A stretch of 64,000 bases of DNA from Candidatus Thiodiazotropha sp. (ex Myrtea sp. 'scaly one' KF741663) (GTDB lineage Bacteria; Pseudomonadota; Gammaproteobacteria; Chromatiales; Chromatiaceae), in NCBI GenBank assembly GCA_025655555.1, contig JAHXIQ010000001.1:310001-374000 (forward strand). Reading direction: 5' to 3'. Both the position numbers and the translations under genes were made by a program. The notes under the pieces were generated by a model that ran no database searches, was not told where the DNA came from, and worked only from the letters and a program-made list of their open reading frames with translations. Below are positions 45,625-54,586 of this stretch, in pieces. Positions within the stretch are counted from its first letter, which is position 1. Each line of letters begins with the position of its first letter.

Positions 45625-45817
45625 GGTCCGAATTCGGTTAAGTGTTTGTCCTACCAGTTGGTTATCGGCATATCAGGGTTGATCTTTAACCCCTGTCTAT
45701 GAATGGTTGGCAGAAACGGAAATAGGTCACAGGTCAATTCGAGGCATGCAGGAAAAGCAGAAAAAACAGTACAGCTGCGTGTTTTCACCCCCAAAAAAGT
45801 AACCGTTTTATTATTTC

Positions 45818-45832
45818 GTGTATTTGATACAC
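45818..45832. promoter_or_regulatory. Palindromic operator candidate upstream of the Nudix/nadA operon
   Basis: GTGTAT-TTG-ATACAC is a perfect 6+6 palindrome ending 67 bases before the Nudix gene start. The sequence around it is AT-rich (TTTTATTATTTC). Autoregulation by the NrtR-like product is the simplest reading. Confidence 0.55.
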
Positions 45833-45899
45833 TAACCGGCACATTTTTGAGGGCCGGTTACTCGTGCCTGCCAGTCTTAATTTGATCACTTAAACAGCC

Positions 45900-46580
45900 G
45901 TGAGCCAACATCAATCCTACTGCTACCACTACCCTCATCCTGCGGTAACCACGGATGTAGTGCTCTTCACCATACGCGACGAGGATTTGCAGGTTCTCCT
46001 GATACAGAGAGCCAATCCGCCGTTTCGTGAGATGTGGGCACTACCGGGTGGATTCCTCAATATGGATGAATCCCTTGAACAGTGTGCAAAGCGTGAACTA
46101 CTGGAAGAGACAGGTATTGAGGGCCTCTATCTGGAGCAGCTTTACACATTCAGCACACCTGACAGGGACCCTCGCGAGCGAGTCATCAGTGTCACCTATT
46201 TTGCCCTGACCCAGTCAGATACTTTACAACCCAAGGCTGCCAGTGACGCACAGGAAGCCGCTTGGTTTTCGCTTACTCAACTGCCTGAGTTGGCATTCGA
46301 TCATGCCAAGATCATCCAACTGGCCAAGCAGCGCCTGGTCGCAAAGCTCAACTATTCGACCATTGCCTTTCAACTCCTGCCGGAGACCTTCACGCTCAGT
46401 CAACTGCAAGCAGTTTATGAGATCTTGCTCAGCGAGAAGCTGGATAAACGGAATTTTCGTAAAGGCATGCAAACCCGTCAGGTTCTCCGAGAGACCGGAG
46501 AGTTTTCCCGCACAGGCAATCATCGACCCGCCAAAACCTACCGAGTGATTAATCCCACCCGGGTGGAAATTATTAAATAA
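45900..46580 (+). CDS. Nudix hydrolase / NrtR-like NAD regulator
   Basis: A 226-residue protein: Nudix domain (residues about 15-150) and a C-terminal winged-helix domain (LLPETFTLSQLQAVYEILLSEKLDKRNFRKGM...), the NrtR architecture. Unlike many NrtR repressors the full Nudix box GFLNMDESLEQCAKRELLEETGI is kept, so catalysis on ADP-ribose-like substrates is possible. It overlaps no other gene and lies 15 bases upstream of nadA, which fits regulation of NAD synthesis. The start is a GTG with a poor ribosome site. Confidence 0.85.
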   Translation: MSQHQSYCYHYPHPAVTTDVVLFTIRDEDLQVLLIQRANPPFREMWALPGGFLNMDESLEQCAKRELLEETGIEGLYLEQLYTFSTPDRDPRERVISVTYFALTQSDTLQPKAASDAQEAAWFSLTQLPELAFDHAKIIQLAKQRLVAKLNYSTIAFQLLPETFTLSQLQAVYEILLSEKLDKRNFRKGMQTRQVLRETGEFSRTGNHRPAKTYRVINPTRVEIIK

Positions 46581-46595
46581 CGCAACGAGACTACC

Positions 46596-47660
46596 ATGAG
46601 TGTTCAATCACTGAATCTACCGACCATCCTGGTCCCCGACCACCCCCACTGGCCACAACTCTCCGATGTGGAGAGAGATGCCATGAAGCAACGCATTGCA
46701 GAAAAACTTAAGGCCCAGAATGCTGTACTGGTAGCTCACTACTACACGGATGCAGATCTGCAGGCACTGGCGGAAGAGACGGGAGGCTGTGTCGCCGACT
46801 CCCTGGAGATGGCGAAATTCGGTGCTGCCCAAGAGGCAGAAACGCTCGTGGTCTGCGGTGTCCGTTTCATGGGAGAGACGGCCAAGATCCTGAACCCGGA
46901 AAAGCGGGTAATCATGCCCGACCTGGGCGCCACCTGCTCACTGGATGAAGGCTGCCCGGCAGACCTATTCACAGACTTCTGTGATGATCATCCCGATCAC
47001 ACCGTGGTTGTCTACGCCAATACCAGCGCCGAAGTGAAAGCAAGGTCGGACTGGGTGGTGACCTCAGGCATCGCCCTGCCGATCGTCGAGTACCTGGCCA
47101 GCGAGGGTAAGAAGATCCTGTGGGGACCGGACCGTCATCTAGGCAGCTATGTACAGCGTATTACCGGTGCGGACATGCTGCTCTGGCCAGGCTCATGCGT
47201 GGTACATGAGGAGTTCAAATCAGTGGCGCTGGAACGTATTCGACGCCTACACCCGGATGCGGCTGTATTGGTCCACCCGGAATCCCCCGAACATGTCATC
47301 GATCAAGCGGACGTAGTAGGTTCCACCACCGCACTCATCAGGGCTGTGGCAGAGATGAAAAACAAGGAATTCATTGTTGCTACCGATGGCGGCATTTTCT
47401 ACAAGATGCAGCAGATGGCGCCGGATAAAGTGCTGATCGAGGCGCCCACAGCCGGCGAAGGTGCCACCTGCGTCAGCTGTGCCCACTGTCCCTGGATGGG
47501 GATGAATGCACTACACAACCTAGATAAGCTTCTGGATAGCGATGAGAATGAGATACATATCGATCCGGCAACCCGGGAGCGGGCAGTGATCCCGATTCAA
47601 CGTATGCTCGACTTTTCCGTCCAGCAGGGCATTGGAATGAAGGGTAAAGGCAACGCCTGA
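46596..47660 (+). CDS. nadA: Quinolinate synthase NadA
   Basis: Condenses iminoaspartate with dihydroxyacetone phosphate to quinolinate in de novo NAD synthesis, using a [4Fe-4S] cluster. The 354 residues show [22 protein letters not shown], the first cluster cysteine in [15 protein letters not shown], the second in [12 protein letters not shown], and the C-terminal [15 protein letters not shown]. It is the last gene of the Nudix-nadA operon; no nadB or nadC is in the window. Confidence 0.97.
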   Translation: MSVQSLNLPTILVPDHPHWPQLSDVERDAMKQRIAEKLKAQNAVLVAHYYTDADLQALAEETGGCVADSLEMAKFGAAQEAETLVVCGVRFMGETAKILNPEKRVIMPDLGATCSLDEGCPADLFTDFCDDHPDHTVVVYANTSAEVKARSDWVVTSGIALPIVEYLASEGKKILWGPDRHLGSYVQRITGADMLLWPGSCVVHEEFKSVALERIRRLHPDAAVLVHPESPEHVIDQADVVGSTTALIRAVAEMKNKEFIVATDGGIFYKMQQMAPDKVLIEAPTAGEGATCVSCAHCPWMGMNALHNLDKLLDSDENEIHIDPATRERAVIPIQRMLDFSVQQGIGMKGKGNA

Positions 47661-47722
47661 AAGGATTTTAGACGCTAATCACCATCTATTTAGATTGTGT
47701 TGAGAGATAATGGTCCCGGTTA

Positions 47723-48289
47723 TTACCAGGGGGTAAAGCTATTCATAAAATCCATAGGCCGGCCCATCTGATTGATGTCCCGACTCATGATACTGGTGTT
47801 GGCAGTCATCGCCCGCATCGCTTGAGTCATCTCAGCCACGTTGCCTGTCATGATACCAATATTCTGTTTCATACTGCCCACATCTACAGATAGAGCACCG
47901 ATATTGCCGTCCATGGTTGCAATATGTGACTCCATACTGTCAACCCGATCGACCAGCACAGTGATTTGATTGGTCATGATCGAGATATTCTCGGAGAGCT
48001 TTCCCATGTTGTTGGACATCTCCTCTAGATGAACTTCCATCCGTGGATCGACCTGTTCCGTCAGCTTGTGCATGTCACGGGTGACATTGTAGATCAGATA
48101 AAACCCAGATAGCCCTAATATCCCGACCACCACCAGCATCGGATAGATCATCCTCTCCCAGCGGGACATGCTTTTGTCGAAGTTCTTGAAAAAATTGGTC
48201 AGCGTAATCTCTAGCTTGACCATCGCCTTCTGTTCCGGCGAGAGATTCTTATACTCAGGGGAGAACGTACGTGGGTCTTTTTCAAACAT
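47723..48289 (-). CDS. Membrane-anchored coiled-coil protein, paralogue 2
   Basis: A 188-residue protein with the same plan as the gene at 31355: a charged start, RWERMIYPMLVVVGILGLSGFYLIYNV with one transmembrane helix (about 43-66), DMHKLTEQVDPRMEVHLEEM, a long coiled coil rich in Met/Ile/Val (IMTNQITVLVDRVDSMESHIATMDGNIG...) and the end RPMDFMNSFTPW. The shared RWE-xx-YP and RPM-x-x-x-N-x-F-x-PW signatures mark a family. Function unknown. It converges on nadA. Confidence 0.78.
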   Translation of the reverse strand: MFEKDPRTFSPEYKNLSPEQKAMVKLEITLTNFFKNFDKSMSRWERMIYPMLVVVGILGLSGFYLIYNVTRDMHKLTEQVDPRMEVHLEEMSNNMGKLSENISIMTNQITVLVDRVDSMESHIATMDGNIGALSVDVGSMKQNIGIMTGNVAEMTQAMRAMTANTSIMSRDINQMGRPMDFMNSFTPW

Positions 48290-48499
48290 GGGCCTTATAT
48301 TCTCCAGCAGTGTCCTGCCTGCGCTGACCGACGACCGGACTATTCATTATCATTATTGTCTGACTCTTAGACTTCTTATCTCGCTAGTATAGCCCGCGAC
48401 CCATTGTGGAATACAATAAATCTACCGCCTATCGTTCTGTCCCTTGTACTGAAAAGACGCTGGGGTACACTGGAAGGAATTGACCGCAGACTTGTTTCA

Positions 48500-49378
48500 A
48501 TGACAGATTTTATCCTAAACCACGAGCTGACCATCCGTCTCAGTGCCTTCTTCGCAATTTTTGCCATCATGGCCGCGTGGGAAGTTTATGCACCCAGACG
48601 CCAGAGGTTCTTCTCCCGCCTGCAGCGCTGGACCAGTAATCTGGGTCTTGTCGTGCTCAATACACTCGTGCTGAGACTGCTTTTCCCCACTGCCGCGGTC
48701 GGCATGGCTGCCTATGCCGATGACCAGAGTTGGGGGCTACTGCACAATGTGGAAATTTCGGATTGGCTGAAGATCCTGATTGCGGTCATCCTGCTGGACC
48801 TTGCCATCTACCTTCAGCACGTCATGGTGCATGCGGTACCAGCCCTCTGGCGCCTGCATCGGGTTCACCATGCCGACCCGGACTATGACCTCACAACCGG
48901 CGCCCGCTTCCACCCGATTGAAATCATTCTCTCGATGCTGATCAAGATTGCCACTATCGCCGCTTTGGGACCACCCGTGGTGGCTGTCATCATCTTTGAA
49001 GTTGTCCTCAACGGCATGGCGATGTTCAATCACGGGAACGTCAAACTCCCACACCGGATTGACCAAAGTTTACGCTGGCTTGTGGTTACCCCCGATATGC
49101 ACCGGGTGCACCACTCCATCGAGCCAGATGAGACCAATAGCAACTTTGGTTTCAATCTGTCGATCTGGGACCGCCTGATGGGCACCTATCAAGAACAACC
49201 ACGATTGGGACAGGCTGGCATGACAATCGGCATCTCCACTTTACAAGACCCGAAATTGACAACCCGGCTTCCTGGAATGCTTTTGATTCCATTCCTACAC
49301 TTTAAAGATATCTACGCCATCAACCAGCGCACCTGGAGCGCAAAAAAGGCGAAGGAAACATCAAAGCATGAATATTGA
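48500..49378 (+). CDS. Fatty acid hydroxylase / sterol desaturase family protein
   Basis: About 292 residues from ATG 48500 (MTDFILNHELTIRL); the frame is open to 48404 but that extension lacks support. An integral-membrane di-iron oxygenase-type protein with histidine clusters: HVMVHAVPALWRLHRVHHADPDYD, HPIEI, NHGN, and DMHRVHHSIEPDETNSNFG. Four hydrophobic segments. Members hydroxylate or desaturate lipids or carotenoids; the substrate is not readable. Its stop overlaps the next gene by 11 bases, so the two are co-translated. Confidence 0.88.
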   Translation: MTDFILNHELTIRLSAFFAIFAIMAAWEVYAPRRQRFFSRLQRWTSNLGLVVLNTLVLRLLFPTAAVGMAAYADDQSWGLLHNVEISDWLKILIAVILLDLAIYLQHVMVHAVPALWRLHRVHHADPDYDLTTGARFHPIEIILSMLIKIATIAALGPPVVAVIIFEVVLNGMAMFNHGNVKLPHRIDQSLRWLVVTPDMHRVHHSIEPDETNSNFGFNLSIWDRLMGTYQEQPRLGQAGMTIGISTLQDPKLTTRLPGMLLIPFLHFKDIYAINQRTWSAKKAKETSKHEY

Positions 49379-50153
49379 TAACTATGATGTCTATTTCTCC
49401 GGAGCCTGCCTTAAAACAGCTGACCCGGCAGAAGTAAAACGCAAAATTGGCGCGATGTTCAAACTCGAGGGTGAAAAGCTTGAGCGGCTCTTCAGCGGTA
49501 AGCCCGTACCGATCAAGCGTGGTGTGGATATGGACCAGGCAGTGAAATTTCGTGTCGCCTTCCGTGACGCGGGCGCACTGGTTGATATTGTCCCGGAAGG
49601 CCAGCCCGCGCCAACGCCAACGCCTGCAACAAGACCATCGCCTCCGCCAACATCTGCCAGAGTCGAGCCCACGCCATCAGCATCACCGGGGCTCACGCTG
49701 GCTGAGGGCCCCCTTCCTCCTGACAGTGAAGCTGAGGAAATCACACCTGTCCCGGCCCCCGAATATGGTCTGTCCGCACCACAGGATTTCAATCTGAGCG
49801 ATTGCACGCCCCAGGTGGAGGCCGTCCCCATACCCGATACCAGCGCATTGGATCTGGATAAACCCGGCGCCACCCTCGATGAGACTATCGATCCTGAACC
49901 GCTCGAGATCGATACCGAAGCCCTGACTCTGGACGATCCAGGCACCACGCTGATTGAAGAAACCCCCATTGAGGAGCCGGAGATAAATACCGACGCTCTG
50001 AGCATGTCCGAGCCTCAGTCAGGCAGCCTGGAAGATTGCCAAGTACAGGTCGAACCGGCACCAATACCGAGTATCGACCATCTACAATTGGACGAGGCCG
50101 CTACGGAAAAGAAGCCTCAGGGCAAAGCAAAATTCGAGATTGCAGAAGATTAG
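49368..50153 (+). CDS. Acidic repeat protein with small N-terminal domain
   Basis: 261 residues. Residues 1-75 form a compact domain (MNIDNYDVYFSGACLKTADPAEVKRKIGAMFKLEGEKLERLFSG...VAFRDAGALVDIV) of the kind that heads many small gammaproteobacterial proteins. The rest is Pro/Glu/Asp-rich with internal repeats: DTSALDLDKPGATL, DTEALTLDDPGTTL, and CTPQVEAVPIPD / CQVQVEPAPIPS. The tail is probably disordered and highly acidic. No function can be assigned. The 11-base overlap with the preceding hydroxylase gene suggests a linked role. Confidence 0.7.
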   Translation: MNIDNYDVYFSGACLKTADPAEVKRKIGAMFKLEGEKLERLFSGKPVPIKRGVDMDQAVKFRVAFRDAGALVDIVPEGQPAPTPTPATRPSPPPTSARVEPTPSASPGLTLAEGPLPPDSEAEEITPVPAPEYGLSAPQDFNLSDCTPQVEAVPIPDTSALDLDKPGATLDETIDPEPLEIDTEALTLDDPGTTLIEETPIEEPEINTDALSMSEPQSGSLEDCQVQVEPAPIPSIDHLQLDEAATEKKPQGKAKFEIAED

Positions 50154-50180
50154 CACGCCACTATTCCGCTAATTTTGGAT

Positions 50181-51101
50181 TCAGAAACCGAGATAGGCCT
50201 CCAACGAACGCTGGGTCGACTCCGACAGATCGTCATGCCTGCCATTTTCAGGGCGGCCAGTTTCCAACAGTCCCTCCATGGTGCCAATGGTGCGTTCTGC
50301 ATAGAAGCGTAAAAGCCGCCGTTGCTCATCATCACTCAGCCAGAGATTGACCTCATCTTTCAGCTTGTCCTTTTTGCTGTCGTACTCAAACAGTTTCAAG
50401 CGGAAAGCCGGCAGATCCCATCCCCCCCGCCTCAACCGTTCCTTTGTCACTTCAACCCGGTAATACTCGAGCTTTTTTCCTGTAAAAACAGTAAACTCAA
50501 GCCACTCACCAGGAACCAGAGGCTTATGTCTAAGCTGGTGGAGCAATCCCATATAATCCAGGATTTCCTGGCCGCCCAATGCAACCTGCTTTGTCTGCAT
50601 CAGCGCTGACCAAGCGGGGTCCTCCAGTGCGGCAATCTGTTGTAAATGATCGGGCGGTCCTCCGGATGTAGAAGATGCATCAGGTGCAGGCGCCTGATAG
50701 TGGAAGCCGGTCCCGGCCGGTCGATCGAACCAGAAGAGTTCCTGTTTTAAGTCCCCTGTCTTGAGTGATTTTGTCGCCAGCAAAGGAATCATCTTCTGGG
50801 TATCGAGCCAACTGTGATAATCGAGTCGCAGCGGGTAGATCATCTCCGCTTTTCTATAAGGCTCCGTTGTCATCTGCATGCGTGTGACATAGGTAGATTT
50901 ACCCTCAACATCTTCCATGTCAGGCGCAACACTCAGAATCAACTTAGCAATGTCGAGCCTCACGAAACCAGTCACAATACCTCGAAAATTCAATGTATAT
51001 TCCAGCTCCTCGCCCAATTTTGATGGTGTATTGGCCGCCATAACCGGCATAGCCTGCATCATGAACAGCGCAATTAGGACTTGTATTCGCAAGATCGTCA
51101 C
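50181..51101 (-). CDS. DUF3108-family periplasmic protein
   Basis: A 306-residue exported protein: signal peptide (MTILRIQVLIALFMMQAMPVMA), then the DUF3108 layout with LGEELEYTLNFRGIVTGFVRLDIAK at the start, YPLRLDYHSWLDTQKM, and the C-terminal VTKERLRRGGWDLPAFRLKLFEYDSKKDKLKDEVNLWLSDDEQRRLLRFYA. The family is widespread in proteobacteria and lacks a firm function. It is convergent with the acidic repeat gene. Confidence 0.85.
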   Translation of the reverse strand: MTILRIQVLIALFMMQAMPVMAANTPSKLGEELEYTLNFRGIVTGFVRLDIAKLILSVAPDMEDVEGKSTYVTRMQMTTEPYRKAEMIYPLRLDYHSWLDTQKMIPLLATKSLKTGDLKQELFWFDRPAGTGFHYQAPAPDASSTSGGPPDHLQQIAALEDPAWSALMQTKQVALGGQEILDYMGLLHQLRHKPLVPGEWLEFTVFTGKKLEYYRVEVTKERLRRGGWDLPAFRLKLFEYDSKKDKLKDEVNLWLSDDEQRRLLRFYAERTIGTMEGLLETGRPENGRHDDLSESTQRSLEAYLGF

Positions 51102-51234
51102 GGCACCTCCTATGGCCTATTGCTTTGGCTACACTTCAGTATGCCTGTATTGGCACACTTTTCGCAGGATAACCCAAAAATGCTGAATCGTTGCTGAATC
51201 AGTCAAATTTCCGTCAGTGTCAGGAGCCCACATC

Positions 51235-51588
51235 ATGGTCAGCCCCGTCAATGGTGACAAATCCATCACCTCAACAACAGCGCGTTCGGGTGAGTCGAAC
51301 AGCAGTGCCAAACCCCAACAGGGTGGTGTACAGACCGAGACCTTGGATCAAAAAGCGACTGAACCCGTCAGTGCTACGTTGGAGGTTGATAAAGCACGCC
51401 AGCTCTATGAGATGGAGAGCCAGAAAAACCTTGCTGCGGGACCCGCCATAGAGACCCCCGAAGAGGCCCGCTCCGTGCTGGGTCAGATTCTCGAGCAGTT
51501 CAGTCAGACACCGGCACTGGCCATGAAAACACAGGCACCGGAGACGACTGCCACGCTAGCCAGCCTGCTGAATGCCGCACCCGCCTGA
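51235..51588 (+). CDS. Small unknown soluble protein
   Basis: About 117 residues from ATG 51235 (MVSPVNGDKSITS), chosen over GTG 51217 because a CAGGAG ribosome site sits just upstream of it. Ser/Thr/Gln/Pro-rich and probably disordered up to residue about 55, then helical (EVDKARQLYEMESQKN, EEARSVLGQILEQFSQ). No family recognised; the layout is seen in small secretion or motility accessory proteins, but nothing here proves that. It converges on the RCK gene. Confidence 0.6.
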   Translation: MVSPVNGDKSITSTTARSGESNSSAKPQQGGVQTETLDQKATEPVSATLEVDKARQLYEMESQKNLAAGPAIETPEEARSVLGQILEQFSQTPALAMKTQAPETTATLASLLNAAPA

Positions 51589-51651
51589 TCTTTGACAACA
51601 AACGCTGAGTCTTATTTGCCGGCCGCATCCACGCGATCTCGAATTGATCAG

Positions 51652-51690
51652 CTCGTAGGTTGGGCCTTCTTCGTTGGCCCAACCTACGAG
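51652..51690. repeat. REP-like palindrome overlapping a gene end
   Basis: CTCGTAGGTTGGGCC (51652-51666) and GGCCCAACCTACGAG (51676-51690) are a perfect 15-bp inverted repeat with a 9-base loop. The GTAGGTTGGGC unit is typical of gammaproteobacterial REP elements. The stop codon of the minus-strand RCK gene (51684-51686) lies in its right arm, so the repeat supplies the last residues of that protein. Confidence 0.75.
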
Positions 51691-52397
51691 CCGGGCTCCA
51701 GCTTATCTTCCTCCACATCGGCTCTCAGACGAGATATTTCATCCTTGGGTCCGATCACTACGAGCATGTCACCACCATCCAAGAGGTGATTCATTCCTCT
51801 GTTACTGAAAATCAGCTCCTGACTCAGCTCCAGATCCACCACACCCATGACTATGAGGTTGTAACGTTTCGACAACTGCAGGTCATCCATCGGAGCTCCC
51901 GACAGGGAAGATGACCGGGGAATCTCGATCTCTGCAATATCGATATGCTTTCCGAAAACGGTATTTTCCAGCATCTCTACCAGATAGGGACGGGCAATCA
52001 ATTCATGCACCCGATGACCGCTGATCTCATAGGGATCGATAACCTTGGTTGCACCTGCGGTAAGCAGTTTATTACCCGACGAAACCGATTCGCAGACGCA
52101 GATTATCTTCAGATCAGGGTCGAGTGCACGCGCAGAAAGGGTAACGAACAGGTTCTGCGGTTCCTCCGAGAAGAGGCAGAAGATAGTCTTCACCCATTTT
52201 CCGATGCCAATACTGCATAGCTTGTCATCATCCGTGTAATCAACCACGCCTGCCTGCAGTCCCTTGGCCAGCATGGCGCCAACCTCATCCGGGTCGCTAC
52301 TGTAGAGATAAGCATCGATTCCACGCTCTGCCAACTGCGTCGCCACTTCATGTCCCATGGCGCTGCAGCCAAATATCAGTGTCTCACGCCGGGCCAT
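51684..52397 (-). CDS. RCK (TrkA-N/TrkA-C) regulatory protein, second half of split channel
   Basis: A 237-residue soluble protein with a Rossmann nucleotide-binding RCK_N domain (TLIFGCSAMGHEVATQLAERGIDAYLYSSDPDEV; DLKIICVCES; KLLTAGATKVIDPY) and an RCK_C domain (LSGAPMDDLQLSKRYNLIVMGVV...GDMLVVIGPKDEISRL). Its ATG overlaps the stop of the channel gene by one base, so it is translated with it and probably completes a gating ring, as the second RCK does in eukaryotic BK channels. The last codons fall in a REP palindrome. Confidence 0.88.
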   Translation of the reverse strand: MARRETLIFGCSAMGHEVATQLAERGIDAYLYSSDPDEVGAMLAKGLQAGVVDYTDDDKLCSIGIGKWVKTIFCLFSEEPQNLFVTLSARALDPDLKIICVCESVSSGNKLLTAGATKVIDPYEISGHRVHELIARPYLVEMLENTVFGKHIDIAEIEIPRSSSLSGAPMDDLQLSKRYNLIVMGVVDLELSQELIFSNRGMNHLLDGGDMLVVIGPKDEISRLRADVEEDKLEPGS

Positions 52398-53989
52398 CAG
52401 AGCGTCCCTCCTTCCAGACAGTCACGAAAATGGACTACGCTGTATTCGTGCCCGAAGAGGACCAGTAGATCCTCCGCCCGGAAGACAAAAGCTTCACCCG
52501 GATTGAAATAAAAGCTGCGATCCTGCAAGTTGTAACAAGTCGCACCCTCGACATCCTCACAAGATCCCTGGCGAATCACACCGAATGGGATAAGCCTGCG
52601 TTGGCGGAAATCCACCTCCCCCATGCGGCGTCCGTCCATGACTGACCCCCGCTTGATTCTCACTGCCTCCATACCTTCATTGGCTTGACCGGTCAGCAGG
52701 CCATAGACGGCTTCAAAGGCGACTGGCTGGCCGGCATACTCTGCAGCGATCAGACCGACCACTTCATTGGGTGCCACACAGTGGCTGGCGCCCGCCCGAT
52801 AAAGTTTGGTGACATTTTCACGCTGGTTTGCACGGGAGATGATCTCCACCTCGGGATTAAACTGGCGTGCGGTCAGTGTGATATAGACATTCACCACATC
52901 ATCACCGGTCAGGCAAAGTAATCGTCGGATTCGAGTCTCAATCCCCAGACTGGAGAGCAGTTCGTTGTCCTCCCCATCGCCGGTCACTGCCAGATATCCG
53001 CGCTGTTTGGCCAACCGGATGTTTGACTCCAGCGGATCGACCACGACGAATGTCCGCTTGTCTCGCGCCAATCGCTCGGCCACGACCTGCCCAACCCGAC
53101 CGAAGCCGCATACCAGCGTGTCCACATGCTTGCGCTCCACTTCGGAAAAGATGCGATGGGCGCGTATCTCTTCGATCTTCTCGCCGAATGCGGAGACGAT
53201 GATAGAGGTAAAAAATGAGATGACACCCAAACCTGCGATGATCAGTGCCAGTGCCACCAGACGACCTTCGGTAGTCTGCGGTGTGATATCTCCATAGCCC
53301 ACGGTGGACATGGTCACCAGAGCCCAGTAGATACTGTCGAAGAAATTAGTGATTTGGTGTCCACGCTGTTCGGCCTCGAAGAAAAAAATGGCCGTGGCCG
53401 CCGTGAATGTGATGAAGGCCATGAAGATGAACAGGGTCAACAGCTCTATCCGTTTTTCGGAGAGCACCTTGACGAACTCGCTGATGCTACGGGTGTAACG
53501 GAACAGCTTGAAGATACGGAACAACAGGAAAATACGCAGGAATCTGAGTGGCCGGTAGCTGGGCATGATGGCAAGCAGGTCGATGATCGCCAGTGGCTGT
53601 ATCATATAGCGAAGCTTTTCTTTCACTGCCTGCCAGAGTGCCGGACCCAGCCGGAAGGGTTCATTGACGAATTCAGCCTTTTCATAACGCGCGATGATGA
53701 CTTTGTGACTGTCATTGAAGACCCAGAACCGCATCAGGTATTCGACAATGAAGATCGTCACAGCCACACGTTCAAAAACATCACCGAACAGCCCCAGATC
53801 ATGTTTCACCTCATAGATCAGCACCCATACGCTGGAGAGCACGAGGGCAATCATGAAGATATCGAAATAGGGGCGGATAGGCGCCTTGGGATTTTCCAAC
53901 AGATCACTGACAGCACGCTTCCAACCGCTGTATCGCTCGGAAGCCGCCATAAAGTAACACTGTTTGATAACTGTATGGGAGAAAGACAT
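52397..53989 (-). CDS. Voltage-gated-type potassium channel with RCK domain
   Basis: Up to 530 residues (an in-frame ATG at 53950 is an alternative start). A six-helix channel: S1-S3 about 45-145, an Arg/Lys-rich S4-like segment (RPLRFLRIFLLFRIFKLFRY, 146-165), S5 about 183-204, pore helix and selectivity filter TVGYGD (229-234), S6 about 245-265. A cytosolic RCK/TrkA-N domain follows (VCGFGRVGQVVAERLARDKRTFVVVD; GDGEDNELLSSLGIE) and a TrkA-C-like end. The companion RCK gene overlaps its stop by one base. Confidence 0.92.
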   Translation of the reverse strand: MSFSHTVIKQCYFMAASERYSGWKRAVSDLLENPKAPIRPYFDIFMIALVLSSVWVLIYEVKHDLGLFGDVFERVAVTIFIVEYLMRFWVFNDSHKVIIARYEKAEFVNEPFRLGPALWQAVKEKLRYMIQPLAIIDLLAIMPSYRPLRFLRIFLLFRIFKLFRYTRSISEFVKVLSEKRIELLTLFIFMAFITFTAATAIFFFEAEQRGHQITNFFDSIYWALVTMSTVGYGDITPQTTEGRLVALALIIAGLGVISFFTSIIVSAFGEKIEEIRAHRIFSEVERKHVDTLVCGFGRVGQVVAERLARDKRTFVVVDPLESNIRLAKQRGYLAVTGDGEDNELLSSLGIETRIRRLLCLTGDDVVNVYITLTARQFNPEVEIISRANQRENVTKLYRAGASHCVAPNEVVGLIAAEYAGQPVAFEAVYGLLTGQANEGMEAVRIKRGSVMDGRRMGEVDFRQRRLIPFGVIRQGSCEDVEGATCYNLQDRSFYFNPGEAFVFRAEDLLVLFGHEYSVVHFRDCLEGGTL

Positions 53990-54074
53990 ATCTATAAACC
54001 GAACCAGGAATCGCGTCTCACAGAAGACTATGTCAGTTTATCGGCAGATTTGGCCAAGACTACAATTCTCAGAC

Positions 54075-54467
54075 CTAGCGCAGTGCATCAACCCTGGCTG
54101 CGTTCAATTCGATACGTTCCGTCTCCGCCACGCTCACTTCTCGACCATCCAGGGTCACAAAGCTTCGCTCATCCACATCCATGCGGCGGGCCTGGTAGTA
54201 AGTGCTTTTACCTGTCTGGCTATCGATCACCTGCACAGCTACCACTCGATACCTATCCTGCCATTCCATATAGAGAAACAGGCCACTGCCAAGAATCATC
54301 AGAATAATGAAGATATACCCACCCCATTTCCATAAGCTGCTTGTCTTAGCCTCCGCATGCGCCACTCGCGGCTGAGCGGCAACCGCTGTCATGCGTCGCT
54401 GACGATTGCTAATGACCAGCCAGGCGATGATGATGACGAACAGTGTGAGTAGAATCTTGCCTATCAT
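54075..54467 (-). CDS. Small membrane protein of unknown function
   Basis: About 130 residues from ATG 54467 (MIGKILLTLFVIIIAWLVI); a further in-frame start lies at 54485. Two transmembrane helices (about 3-20 and 45-65, WGGYIFIILMILGSGLFLYM) separated by a basic loop, then a soluble C-terminal part (VVAVQVIDSQTGKSTYYQARRMDVDERSFVTLDGREVSVAETERIEL). No family recognised with confidence. It lies upstream of the channel gene on the same strand. Confidence 0.65.
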   Translation of the reverse strand: MIGKILLTLFVIIIAWLVISNRQRRMTAVAAQPRVAHAEAKTSSLWKWGGYIFIILMILGSGLFLYMEWQDRYRVVAVQVIDSQTGKSTYYQARRMDVDERSFVTLDGREVSVAETERIELNAARVDALR

Positions 54468-54586
54468 GGCTGGGCACCCTATCACGTGAAACCATCATCG
54501 CCAATCATGCTCTTAAAAAGAGAAAAACCCAGTAACATGACAAACTCGGGTTGCTACTATAGCAATTGTCGATTTACTATCACTGC

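Noticed and set aside
53354-54307. 317-residue plus-strand open frame
   Set aside because: It overlaps the channel gene and the small membrane protein gene on the other strand and has no family features.
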